DNA from: Sedimentisphaerales bacterium
GTDB taxonomy: Bacteria; Planctomycetota; Phycisphaerae; Sedimentisphaerales; SM23-30
Direction: 5' to 3'
Assembly: GCA_016928435.1 (NCBI GenBank)
Contig: JAFGKT010000075.1
Coordinates: 28,489 to 92,488 of the forward strand
DNA length: 64,000 nt
Shown: piece by piece, positions 31,331 through 38,843 of the stretch
Layout of the letters: each line of letters opens with the position of its first letter
Numbering within the stretch: position 1 is the stretch's first letter
Notes under the pieces: model-generated
The model's input: the letters and a program-made list of their open reading frames with translations, nothing else
Databases searched by the model: none
Told to the model about the DNA's origin: nothing
Translations under genes and position numbers: made by a program

Positions 31331-32356
31331 TCAAGGTAAAGGCGAGTTCTTCTTACCCAACAACTCCGCCAGTGGACGCAATTTGCTCATTAGATTTGAA
31401 AAGTCATCAAACGTAAGCGCCTGCGGGCCGTCACAAAGGGCGCTTTTGGGATCGGGATGGACTTCGATTATGACCCCGTCGGCCCCGGCCGCGACTGCCG
31501 CCTGCGCTAACGGCGCTACTGCCCAATTTACCCCGGCTGCGTGGGATGGGTCCACAACGACCGGCAAATGCGACAAGCGCTTTATCACCGCCGCGGCGGA
31601 AATATCCAATGTGCTGCGTGTAGCTGTTTCAAATGTACGAATGCCTCGTTCGCAAAGGATCACATCGAAATTGCCTTGCGAGACGATGTACTCAGCGGCC
31701 TGGAGCAATTCCTCCACCGTGGCGGACATGCCTTTTTTGAGCAGAATGGGTTTGCCGACCTTGCCCGCGGCTTGGAGCAATGAGAAGTTCTGCATGTTAC
31801 GAGCGCCGATTTGCAAAACATCCGCGTATTCAGCAACCAATGGCAAAGTCTCAGTATCTTTCACTTCGGTAACGATGGGTAAACCGGTTTCGTCGCGGGC
31901 TTGGGCCAATATCTTCAGGCCCTCTTCCGCCATGCCTTGAAAGCTGTACGGATTCGTTCGCGGCTTGAACGCGCCGCCTCGCAACAATTGGGCCCCGGCT
32001 TTTTTTACCGCTTTCGCTGTCGCTAGAACCTGCTCATGCGACTCAACCGAACAAGGACCCGCGATAACCGTTAGAACATCGCCGCCGATTTTATGATCGC
32101 CAACCTTAACAATGGTGTCTTCGTGCTTGACTTCACGTGATACCAATTTGTAAGGACGCGACACCCGTACGCACTGGGCGATCCCTTCGTGCAGCGCGAA
32201 AACTTCCGGATCGATAGCGGTCTGGTTGCCGGTTATGCCGATGGCCACGCGGGTAGAGCCGGGAATCTTGTTGGGAGTGAAACCTAAGTTGCGAATATGT
32301 TGGCAGACCTGCTCAACCTGTTGGGCGGTGGCATCGTTACGCATTACGATAAGCAT
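31331..32356 (-). CDS. aroF: 3-deoxy-7-phosphoheptulonate synthase (AroA/AroF type I-beta)
   Basis: First enzyme of the shikimate pathway, condensing PEP and erythrose 4-phosphate. The 341-residue protein has an N-terminal ferredoxin-like regulatory domain (MLIVMRNDATAQQVEQV to about residue 70) as in the Thermotoga enzyme. The barrel has VIAGPCSVES, LLRGGAFKPRTNPYSF, ADVLQIGARNMQNF, KPILLKKGMSAT, CERGIRTFE and VVDPSHAAG. The N-terminal domain allows feedback control by aromatic amino acids in the family. It is the last leftward gene before the change of base skew. Confidence 0.95.
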   Translation of the reverse strand: MLIVMRNDATAQQVEQVCQHIRNLGFTPNKIPGSTRVAIGITGNQTAIDPEVFALHEGIAQCVRVSRPYKLVSREVKHEDTIVKVGDHKIGGDVLTVIAGPCSVESHEQVLATAKAVKKAGAQLLRGGAFKPRTNPYSFQGMAEEGLKILAQARDETGLPIVTEVKDTETLPLVAEYADVLQIGARNMQNFSLLQAAGKVGKPILLKKGMSATVEELLQAAEYIVSQGNFDVILCERGIRTFETATRSTLDISAAAVIKRLSHLPVVVDPSHAAGVNWAVAPLAQAAVAAGADGVIIEVHPDPKSALCDGPQALTFDDFSNLMSKLRPLAELLGKKNSPLP

Positions 32357-32662
32357 TGATGATAACCTCTGTGTTTGGAACGCTTAAGGGAACCTCTGAT
32401 AATTCAATTTTGGCTGAGATGCGGAATGGGCATACATACAATAGATATTAACACTGGAGATATCATCGGCATTTGGGGCGGAGCAGGCAAGGGGTAATTT
32501 GTTCGGATGCTCCGTGGTAGAAATCGAATAATTGTGTTATTGGGGCCTTGCAAGTGATGCGATATTGGAGTATATTAGATGGTTTACGGCTTGGTGCAAG
32601 TGAAGTAAGTTCCGCCGAGTAAATGATTTACGTTTTCTATTTGTTGAAATTGGAGTTGTTTG
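32357..32662. other. GC-skew switch point, candidate replication origin region
   Basis: Within this 306-base gap the + strand goes from C-rich to G-rich and stays so to the window end. Example 60-base lines: 15901-15960, inside a + strand gene, has 24 C and 12 G; 38161-38220, inside a - strand gene, has 31 G and 8 C; 32461-32520 has 23 G and 10 C. The direction of change is the one seen at bacterial origins. No DnaA box matching TTATCCACA was found in the gap, so its role is inferred from composition only. Confidence 0.45.
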
Positions 32663-32740
32663 ATGGGTAAACCCAGACGTCGTCGTAAGGTCGGTAGCAA
32701 AAAACGTCGTGCTCGCTGGAAGGTACGCAATCGCAAGTAA
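32663..32740 (+). CDS. Very small, strongly basic protein (ribosomal THX/bS22-like)
   Basis: A 25-codon gene reading MGKPRRRRKVGSKKRRARWK then VRNRK and a stop; 16 of 25 residues are Arg or Lys. GGAG stands 7 bases before the ATG. Composition and size are like the small ribosomal proteins THX and bS22, which bind rRNA in the 30S subunit, but the sequence is too short to assign. A rho-independent terminator lies about 150 bases downstream. It is the first gene right of the skew switch. Confidence 0.6.
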   Translation: MGKPRRRRKVGSKKRRARWKVRNRK

Positions 32741-32833
32741 TTAGACACTTGGGGCTAAGTTGGGCAACGATAGCTTTTCTACGTAAAATGCTTATTGCTA
32801 GAGACTTAAAGCGTATATACAGCTAGTTTTCGC

Positions 32834-32854
32834 GTGTGCAAACAAGTTGCACAC
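32834..32854 (+). repeat. Short palindrome, family 3, copy A
   Basis: GTGTGCAA and TTGCACAC around ACAAG, followed by CCCTACGG. The same element recurs at 35915, 44710 and 45685, always intergenic. Confidence 0.8.
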
Positions 32855-32888
32855 CCTACGGGCTGAAGATAAAGTGATGTACATTAAG

Positions 32889-32915
32889 AACACCCGAAGC
32901 AATTTGGGTGTTTTT
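32889..32915 (+). terminator. Rho-independent terminator
   Basis: AACACCC (32889-32895) pairs with GGGTGTT (32906-32912), followed by TTTTT. It probably ends the transcript of the small basic gene at 32663. Confidence 0.7.
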
Positions 32916-32959
32916 CTATGCGCAGTTCGGGGCAAAAAAGAGAACACAGACATATCAGA

Positions 32960-33245
32960 AACGCGCGGGGCGCTGCAACGCAATGAAACAACAGTGCGGT
33001 GGTTTTGGGGGTAGCGAAAATGAGAGATTTGTTGGGATACAGGCGCGCTTGGTTTCGTAGGTGGGCGTATGAGGACGGGAAGTGAGATGCGCAAAGGTTT
33101 GGCGGGAGCGCGCGGGAGTGGGATAGGTGAGAATGGACGATCAAAAACTAGCAGAAATTTGTCGGTTTTGATTGGTTTTGGTTAGAAATGGGGCTGGAAT
33201 TTTCAGAAATTCGGAAGTTTTTTGGGGGTGGCTGATTTTGCGCGG
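32960..33245 (+). repeat. Diverged ~300-bp repeat, family 4, copy 1
   Basis: This non-coding stretch shares ordered blocks with 61107-61447: CGCGCGGGGCG near the start, AATGAGAGA..GTTGGGATA with GCGCGCTTGGT, then AGAAA..GTCGGTTTTGAT..GGTTTTGG, and GGGGTGGC with TGCGC at the end. Open frames inside are not conserved between copies. No function is recognised; a structured RNA or decayed mobile element is possible. Confidence 0.7.
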
Positions 33246-33280
33246 TTTGGTAGGTATTAGTTTTGCGCAATGAGGAACCG

Positions 33281-33455
33281 AACCACGAATGGACACAAAT
33301 ATTCGCTAATAAATTGGCTCCGCAGTATCTATTGATGATTGTTTTTCAATATCATTTTTGATTACTAAAACAATATTGATGGATACCAATGGACACGAAT
33401 AAAGGCATGATTGTAGTTCATTGGTGGTTGCAAAAGCATGAACGGTTACGGAATT
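33281..33455 (+). repeat. Diverged ~180-bp repeat, family 5, copy 1
   Basis: Shares with 56473-56655 the ordered pieces AACCAC.AATGG.CAC, AAT.GCTCCGC, GCATCTATTGAT/GTATCTATTGAT, TTTTCAATATC, CACGAATAAAGGCAT, CATTGGTGGTTGC and GGTTACG. It lies about 90 bases before an ECF sigma gene; the other copy lies about 70 bases before an anti-sigma kinase gene. Confidence 0.75.
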
Positions 33456-33541
33456 GTTGAAATAATTAGACTGAAATGGACAGCTCGATTGTGTATTAGA
33501 TGAAGGATGATCATTCTGGTGCATAGCTAGCGAGGCGAGAC

Positions 33542-34084
33542 ATGCTGGAAGACAGATTGCTGTTGTGGAAATTCAAGCGCGGGTCAAGCGAAGCGCTGGA
33601 GAGGATCTACGACAAATACGAGACATATCTGATAACGGTCGCGACGGCTCTGTTGAACAACACCCACGCAGCGGAAGATGTGCTGCATGATTTTTTTGTT
33701 TCGTTTGTGCAATCGGCTGAGAAGGTAAAGCTGAACGGCAATTTGAAATCGTATCTGGCGGTGTGTGTGGCGAACCTGGCTCGGAATAAGATTAAAAGAA
33801 GGCAGATAGAGCCGGGGTCGTTGGATGACGGAGACAGCATTGTTTCGACAGAATCGGAACCGGATTTGCTGGCGATGCAGAAAGAAGACGTCGCTAAGCT
33901 GAATGAAGCTATGGCACAACTGGCGTATGAACAGAGAGAAGTTATTGTTCTTCATTTGCAGGGAAATATGAAATTTACCCAGATCGCGAAACTTAGAAGT
34001 ACTTCGGTGAATACAATTCGCAGTCGATATCGTTACGGCTTGGATAAACTGAGATCACTGCTGAACAGCGAGGTGATCATATGA
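33542..34084 (+). CDS. ECF-type RNA polymerase sigma factor
   Basis: A 180-residue extracytoplasmic-function sigma factor. Region 2 spans AHAAEDVLHDFFVSFVQ-like sequence (THAAEDVLHDFFVSFV) and the -10 contact stretch NLKSYLAVCVANLARNKIKR; region 4 includes LAYEQREVIVLHLQGNMKFTQIA and a helix-turn-helix ending NTIRSRYRYGLDKLRSLL. It has no extra domains. Its stop overlaps the start of the next gene as ATGA, so both are translated together; that gene encodes the likely anti-sigma partner. Confidence 0.9.
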   Translation: MLEDRLLLWKFKRGSSEALERIYDKYETYLITVATALLNNTHAAEDVLHDFFVSFVQSAEKVKLNGNLKSYLAVCVANLARNKIKRRQIEPGSLDDGDSIVSTESEPDLLAMQKEDVAKLNEAMAQLAYEQREVIVLHLQGNMKFTQIAKLRSTSVNTIRSRYRYGLDKLRSLLNSEVII

Positions 34085-35508
34085 AATCGCTGAAAGACAT
34101 TAAAAAAATTGTTAAGCAATTCAGTATCAAACCTCGATCAGAGATGCGAAGCAAGGTACTCAAGGACGCTTTGGATGTCCAGAGAAGCCAGAAGCATTTG
34201 TCTGATATGAGTATATGGAGAATGATTATGCATAGTAAGATTACGAAATTGGCAGCGGCAGCAGCGGTGATTATCATTTGCATTGGAATCTTCACCATTT
34301 TGAATCATAGCGCGAAAACAGCCTATGCAATCGAGCAAACAATTACAGCAATGCGGTCTATAAGTTCCGTTCACGCATATTGTACGGATTGGGACGGCAG
34401 CAGAGGCGAGGTATGGGTGCAAGTTAATCCGGTAACAGGCGAAGAAGAATATTGCTACAGTGATATAGGCAACCTAGTGATAGTGGGTACACCGGAGGTA
34501 ACGTATTACTATCAAACAGACGAGAATAGGGTGCGAATCCGGGCGGGATATGTGACGGCTTCGGATGTACGTTTTTCCTATTTCTTCGAAGATATGATAG
34601 CGTTGATGGAACAGTACGAAGGGGAGCTTACCATCAATAATCAATACGACGAAGAACTGCGACGAGATGTGATTATAGTACGAGCATATATTCCTGACCA
34701 GCCTGATATGCCGGAAAAGGAGTTTGTGGTGCGGGTGGATCCGCAGACGAAATTGCCAATCAGCATTGAGGTGACCATATGTGCTGCCGGTAACGGCGTT
34801 AAGAGTGTGGATCGGTTAGAATATAATTTGCCGATACCGGAAGGGATATTTGAGTTTGAGATTCCCGAGGGGGCAGAGGTAGTAGATGAATCACGATATC
34901 CGGAAGCAAACGAGTGTTTCGACAGAGGTAGAAGGGCCTTGGCGGCAGGAGATTTTGCTCAGGCGAAGGAACTTTTTGAGCGGGTCATAGCTATACAGCC
35001 AATGCGTAACAGGGCGCATTATTGGCTGGGCGTTACTTACTGTAATCTCGGTCAATACGATACAGGCATTGCGCAGTTTACAGCAGTGATAGATATGTTT
35101 GGTGAATATAATATGGATGTTCCATACGCAAGATTCACGCGGGGGTTGGCCTATGCGGCAGCGGGAAATGAGCAGGCGGCGAATGAGGATTTGTTAGCGG
35201 TATTGCCGACGATGATCGGACATCTGAGAGATGGAGAACGCAGAGGCAACCACTTTGACGGTACAGATGATCCACTTCTCCGAGATCGTAACGAAGAGCA
35301 GCAGATACGGAGCGCGGAGTTGAGCAGAGCGAATATGATACGGCGGCTGCGGAAGATAACGGGGGAAGATTTTGGTTTTGATGTTTATGATCGGGAAGCA
35401 TACGAAGTGCCCGAGGCAGTGATCGAGGCTTGGGAGCGGTGGTACGCGGAGTCGCCCAGCATTGAGATTGATGAAGATTATGAGTTGGAGTTTGTGTTAC
35501 CGGACTAG
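34081..35508 (+). CDS. Probable membrane anti-sigma factor with TPR-like C-terminal region
   Basis: A 475-residue protein. Residues 1-50 are basic and helical and could bind the sigma factor made from the overlapping gene. One membrane helix lies at about 56-74 (LAAAAAVIIICIGIFTILNH). Beyond it a beta-rich domain (about 85-265) resembles the extracytoplasmic outer-membrane-lipoprotein-type fold seen next to such sigma genes. Residues 275-370 hold tetratricopeptide-like helices (ALAAGDFAQAKELFERVIAI and AHYWLGVTYCNLGQYDTGIA). The tail is acidic. The anti-sigma role is inferred from gene order and topology; no zinc motif is visible. Confidence 0.65.
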   Translation: MKSLKDIKKIVKQFSIKPRSEMRSKVLKDALDVQRSQKHLSDMSIWRMIMHSKITKLAAAAAVIIICIGIFTILNHSAKTAYAIEQTITAMRSISSVHAYCTDWDGSRGEVWVQVNPVTGEEEYCYSDIGNLVIVGTPEVTYYYQTDENRVRIRAGYVTASDVRFSYFFEDMIALMEQYEGELTINNQYDEELRRDVIIVRAYIPDQPDMPEKEFVVRVDPQTKLPISIEVTICAAGNGVKSVDRLEYNLPIPEGIFEFEIPEGAEVVDESRYPEANECFDRGRRALAAGDFAQAKELFERVIAIQPMRNRAHYWLGVTYCNLGQYDTGIAQFTAVIDMFGEYNMDVPYARFTRGLAYAAAGNEQAANEDLLAVLPTMIGHLRDGERRGNHFDGTDDPLLRDRNEEQQIRSAELSRANMIRRLRKITGEDFGFDVYDREAYEVPEAVIEAWERWYAESPSIEIDEDYELEFVLPD

Positions 35509-35510
35509 AG

Positions 35511-35555
35511 GTCGCGAATGGCGATGGATCAATTGATCGATGGTAGTTGGTTTGT
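35511..35555 (+). repeat. Post-stop repeat, family 6, copy 1
   Basis: Begins 3 bases after the stop codon: GTCGCGAATGGCGATGGATC followed by AATTGATCGATGGTAG. It is about 80 per cent like 60778-60820, which follows the mlaD stop directly. In that copy GTCGCG and CGCGAC form a perfect stem. Confidence 0.7.
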
Positions 35556-35560
35556 ACCGA

Positions 35561-35610
35561 GTTCGAACCCCCCGGTGTGTGACGTGCGGAGCTAAAAGTT
35601 TCGGTTGTGG
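35561..35610 (+). repeat. Hairpin element, family 1, degenerate copy
   Basis: Keeps the left flank GTTCGAACCCCCCG and a later GCTAAAAGTTT, but the stem arms are eroded. It lies 41 bases before an intact copy. Confidence 0.5.
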
Positions 35611-35650
35611 TTGGTGTTCCATAGGTGATTTGGTTTGTTTTGCACAGGGA

Positions 35651-35688
35651 ATTCTAACCCCCGAACATGAAGTTCGGGGGCTAACTTT
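35651..35688 (+). repeat. Hairpin element, family 1
   Basis: Arms CCCCCGAAC and GTTCGGGGG around ATGAA, then CTAACTTTGGGG. Perfect 9-base-pair stem. Confidence 0.85.
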
Positions 35689-35825
35689 GGGGTATGGAAG
35701 GTTGGCGGGATTGGATAAAGGTTAGTGAGGACATAAGGGGTGATGGATTTTTTTGTTGGGTTGATTTGCTTTTTGGGGAATTGAATTGTAGGGTATAGGT
35801 GATCTTCTTCTTCTCTTTCTCTAAA

Positions 35826-35852
35826 GCCTACTTAGGAGTGGGCATTTTTTTT
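35826..35852 (+). terminator. Rho-independent terminator of the sigma/anti-sigma operon
   Basis: GCCTAC and GTGGGC pair (one G-T) around TTAGGA, followed by ATTTTTTTT. It lies about 320 bases after the anti-sigma stop, past two hairpin elements. Confidence 0.7.
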
Positions 35853-35914
35853 GCGCAGGCGGGGTTATTATCGGGCGTGGGTGGGGGGCGATATGGCGAT
35901 ACAGGATATGGTGC

Positions 35915-35935
35915 GTGTGCAAACTAGTTGCACAC
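35915..35935 (+). repeat. Short palindrome, family 3, copy B
   Basis: GTGTGCAA and TTGCACAC around ACTAG, followed by CCCTACGGG. Confidence 0.8.
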
Positions 35936-36021
35936 CCTACGGGTTGGTGGTATTATTGGAGATTGTTGGGCAAGGAAATCTGTTTTTTGACTGAGGGCGA
36001 AAACGCAGAACAGGGAGCAAG

Positions 36022-37737
36022 ATGGATCCGATTAAGATATTGTATTTTGTTGTGGGCTTTGTGGTTTTCATGGTGGGGTTTCGGTATTTCAGCATTGTGA
36101 AGAATCTGCTGAATTTTCGTTTCAGGAGGCCTAGCGGGGAACTGAAGGAGCGGGAGGATTTGCCGGGCTATTTGGAGGAGTTATTGCCTTGGTATGAGAA
36201 TAAGCTGGCAGAATTGGGGTTTGAGTTTTCGCAATTGTATTTGATTGATTCGTGCATAGTGGCAAGTCAGAGCCAAAGCTGGAATTTGGTTTATTATAAT
36301 GAGGAGAGCGGTTGTTATGCAGAGCTGGTGGTAAAACCTATGCCGGAGGCGTACGAGCCGGTGGGGGTTGCATTTAGCAGTGATTTTTCTGATGAAACTC
36401 ATTTAGCAACGAGCAGTGGTATGGAAACGGATATTATTGGCGAATTGCCAAATACAATATTGCATTTTCCCCGGCCAGTGACGATTGAAGAGCAATACAA
36501 AACACATTTGGAGAAGCTAAAGAGTTTGGGACGAGAAGGAATTTGGTTGAGCCCAGAGGAAAGTTTAACACGCGGTACAAAAGATAGCAACGACTATATT
36601 GAATGGTTGATTGACAATGGGTATTTGAAGGCGCAGGATGAATTTAGCTGGCAGTTGCGTTTGAAGATGGCTATGAAACAAGCGTTCAAGGTTATAAGGG
36701 TTGCTGGGAAATGGCGGACATTGAAGGCGGCTCAGCGGAAGGTTCGGGGGGAGCAGGGGATGGTGGTAGAGGTGCCGATCGAGGCGGAGGTTGATGCTTA
36801 CTTGAGTATGGAGGAGTTGACAGAAAAACGTAAGAGCGGGTTTGGGTGGAAGTTGCTGGTTTTTGTTGCGAGTTTGGCTTTGGGGATCGCGATTTTCGGC
36901 GGTGCGTTTTCGTTTGACTTTGCATTGTCGCTCGCGGCCGCTTTGATTGTGCATGAGTTGGGACATTATTTGGCGATGTTGGTGTTTGGTTATCGAGACA
37001 GGCAGATATTGTTTTTGCCTTTCGGTGCAGCGACGTTGGGTAAAAAAAAGGGCGCGAGTGCAATACAGCAGGCGGTGGTTTTTTTGGCGGGGCCTGGGTT
37101 GGGTTTGATCGTTGGGAGCGTGTGTATGCTGCTTGCGTTAAAGCTGCACTATAGGCCTTTGTTTTTTAGTGGTGCGTTTTTTTTGGTGCTGAACTATATA
37201 AATCTTTTGCCGATCGTGCCATTGGACGGTGGGAGGTTGTTTGAGTTGGCGTTGTTTGGGCGGGTGCCGGTGATGAAGTCGGTGTTTTTGGTTTTGAGTC
37301 TGGCGGCGGTGGTATTGGCGGGGATTCTATTAAAAGACACTATTATAGGGTTCTTCGCGATTTTTATGTTTATGGGGATGAAGCGGAGGTTTTCGATAAA
37401 TTCGTTTCATGCGCAACTGGCGAAGGAGATCAAGCATGGGCGGATCGAGGCGGAGAAGGAGGTTTTGCTGGGTGAGGTTTTTGGGTGGTTGAAGGAGAAG
37501 GAGTTCGCGAAGCTGCCATTTGCGGAGAAATACAAGATCGCGGATGAGTTGGTGAGTGAATTGATGCGGAAGCCGTGCGGGGTGGGGACATCGGTTGCGG
37601 CTTTGGGTTTGTATGTTTTTGTGGTAGTGTTGCCGGTGTTGATAATGGTGGGGACACTTTTGTATTGGGGAGTGCTGGGGCGTTTGATGGAGAGGTTTTC
37701 GGCGGGCGAGGGATTTAAGCCGGGGAAGAAGTTGTGA
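36022..37737 (+). CDS. Membrane zinc protease of the site-2 (M50) family with a large N-terminal region
   Basis: A 571-residue protein. A first membrane helix (about 5-22) is followed by ~260 soluble residues that are not recognised. The M50 core starts near residue 280 with several helices; the zinc motif HELGH lies at about 310-314 and the second motif LLPIVPLDGGR at about 394-404, supplying the third ligand. Further helices follow, and the last is near the C-terminus. Such proteases cleave membrane-bound anti-sigma factors or other regulators. A sigma/anti-sigma operon just upstream on the same strand is a candidate system, but that link is inference. Confidence 0.8.
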   Translation: MDPIKILYFVVGFVVFMVGFRYFSIVKNLLNFRFRRPSGELKEREDLPGYLEELLPWYENKLAELGFEFSQLYLIDSCIVASQSQSWNLVYYNEESGCYAELVVKPMPEAYEPVGVAFSSDFSDETHLATSSGMETDIIGELPNTILHFPRPVTIEEQYKTHLEKLKSLGREGIWLSPEESLTRGTKDSNDYIEWLIDNGYLKAQDEFSWQLRLKMAMKQAFKVIRVAGKWRTLKAAQRKVRGEQGMVVEVPIEAEVDAYLSMEELTEKRKSGFGWKLLVFVASLALGIAIFGGAFSFDFALSLAAALIVHELGHYLAMLVFGYRDRQILFLPFGAATLGKKKGASAIQQAVVFLAGPGLGLIVGSVCMLLALKLHYRPLFFSGAFFLVLNYINLLPIVPLDGGRLFELALFGRVPVMKSVFLVLSLAAVVLAGILLKDTIIGFFAIFMFMGMKRRFSINSFHAQLAKEIKHGRIEAEKEVLLGEVFGWLKEKEFAKLPFAEKYKIADELVSELMRKPCGVGTSVAALGLYVFVVVLPVLIMVGTLLYWGVLGRLMERFSAGEGFKPGKKL

Positions 37738-37772
37738 TGAGGGTGTTGTCGGGGTCGGCGAGAGAGAGCGAT

Positions 37773-38816
37773 TTATTTGGTGAGGTGGCGGCGGCGGAGT
37801 TGGCCGCAGGCTGCTTGGATGTCTTGGCCTCGGGATTGGCGTAGGTGGGCGTTGATGCCTAGTTGGGTTAGGCGGTTTAGGAAGGCGGAGCAGGTTTCGT
37901 CGGAGGGAGCGGAATAAGGTGAAGATTCGACGGGGTTGTAGCGGATGAGGTTGACGTTGGAACGGACTTTGCGGCTGAAGTGGGCGAGTTGTTCGGCGTG
38001 TTTTAGGGAGTCGTTGACGTCGGCAAGGAGGAGGTATTCGAGGGTTACTTCGCGATGAGTGGCGGCGTAGTAATCTTGGAGGGCGGCGAGGATTTCGGTT
38101 AGGGGGTATTTGCGGGAGAAGGGGATGAGTTGGTCGCGGAGAGATTGGTCGGCGGCGTGGAGGCTGAGTGCGAGGGTGACTTGGAGGGGCTGCTGGGCGA
38201 GTTGGCGGATTTGGTCGGGTAGGCCTACGGTGCTGATGGTGATGTGGCGGGCGGCGATGTTGAGGGCGTAGGGGGCGTTGATGATCTGGGCGGCTTTGAT
38301 GGTGGCGGGGTAGTTGGTGAAGGGTTCGCCCATGCCCATGATGACGATATGGCTTAGGCGTTGGTCGGGCGGGAGTGCGGAAGCGGCCCATAGGGCTTGT
38401 TCGACGATTTGGCCTGGGGTTAGGTTGCGCTGGAGGCCTTGACTGCCGGATGCGCAGAAGGAGCATTTGACGGGACAGCCGACTTGGGAGGAGAGGCAGG
38501 CGGTGTTGCGATCGGGGTTGGGCATAAGGACGGTTTCGACGAGGGCATCGTCGGGGAATCGCAAGAGGGCTTTGATGGTGCCGTCGTCGGAGGTGAGGGT
38601 TTGCTGGACGGTGGCGGAGGAGATGGTGAAGGATTCAGAGAGTTGGGCGCGAAGGGGTTTGGCGAGGTTGGTCATCTGTTGGAAGTCGAGGACTTTTTCT
38701 TGATAGATCCAACGAAGGATTTGGTCGGCGCGGAAAGCGGGGAGCGATTGGGCTTGGAGCAGCGAGCGTAGTTCGGTTTGGGTGTGGTCGAGGATGTTGG
38801 GTGTTGGGTTGGTCAT
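37773..38816 (-). CDS. rlmN: Dual-specificity 23S rRNA/tRNA methyltransferase RlmN
   Basis: Radical SAM enzyme that makes 2-methyladenosine in 23S rRNA (A2503) and some tRNAs. The 347-residue protein has the N-terminal helical domain (FRADQILRWIYQEKVLDF), the cluster motif GCPVKCSFCASG, the pattern HIVIMGMGEPFTNYP and SLHAADQSLRDQLIP, and a C-terminal conserved cysteine in SPYSAPSDETCSAFLNRL that serves as the methyl carrier site. It follows ubiD by 27 bases on the same strand. The + strand here is extremely G-rich (31 G to 8 C in one 60-base line). Confidence 0.93.
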   Translation of the reverse strand: MTNPTPNILDHTQTELRSLLQAQSLPAFRADQILRWIYQEKVLDFQQMTNLAKPLRAQLSESFTISSATVQQTLTSDDGTIKALLRFPDDALVETVLMPNPDRNTACLSSQVGCPVKCSFCASGSQGLQRNLTPGQIVEQALWAASALPPDQRLSHIVIMGMGEPFTNYPATIKAAQIINAPYALNIAARHITISTVGLPDQIRQLAQQPLQVTLALSLHAADQSLRDQLIPFSRKYPLTEILAALQDYYAATHREVTLEYLLLADVNDSLKHAEQLAHFSRKVRSNVNLIRYNPVESSPYSAPSDETCSAFLNRLTQLGINAHLRQSRGQDIQAACGQLRRRHLTK

Positions 38817-38843
38817 AAGAAGATATTTCAGTTAAGAGGGATG

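Noticed and set aside
32798..33144. Two overlapping open frames of 98 and 86 codons on the minus strand
   Set aside because: They lie in the palindrome, terminator and family-4 repeat; the frames are not kept in the second repeat copy.
35540..35725. 61-codon open frame with several cysteines
   Set aside because: It is composed of two family-1 hairpin copies; the cysteines come from the repeat sequence.
37330..38466. 378-codon open frame on the minus strand across the M50 and rlmN genes
   Set aside because: A Pro/Arg/His-rich shadow caused by the G-rich + strand; both real genes have clear catalytic motifs.
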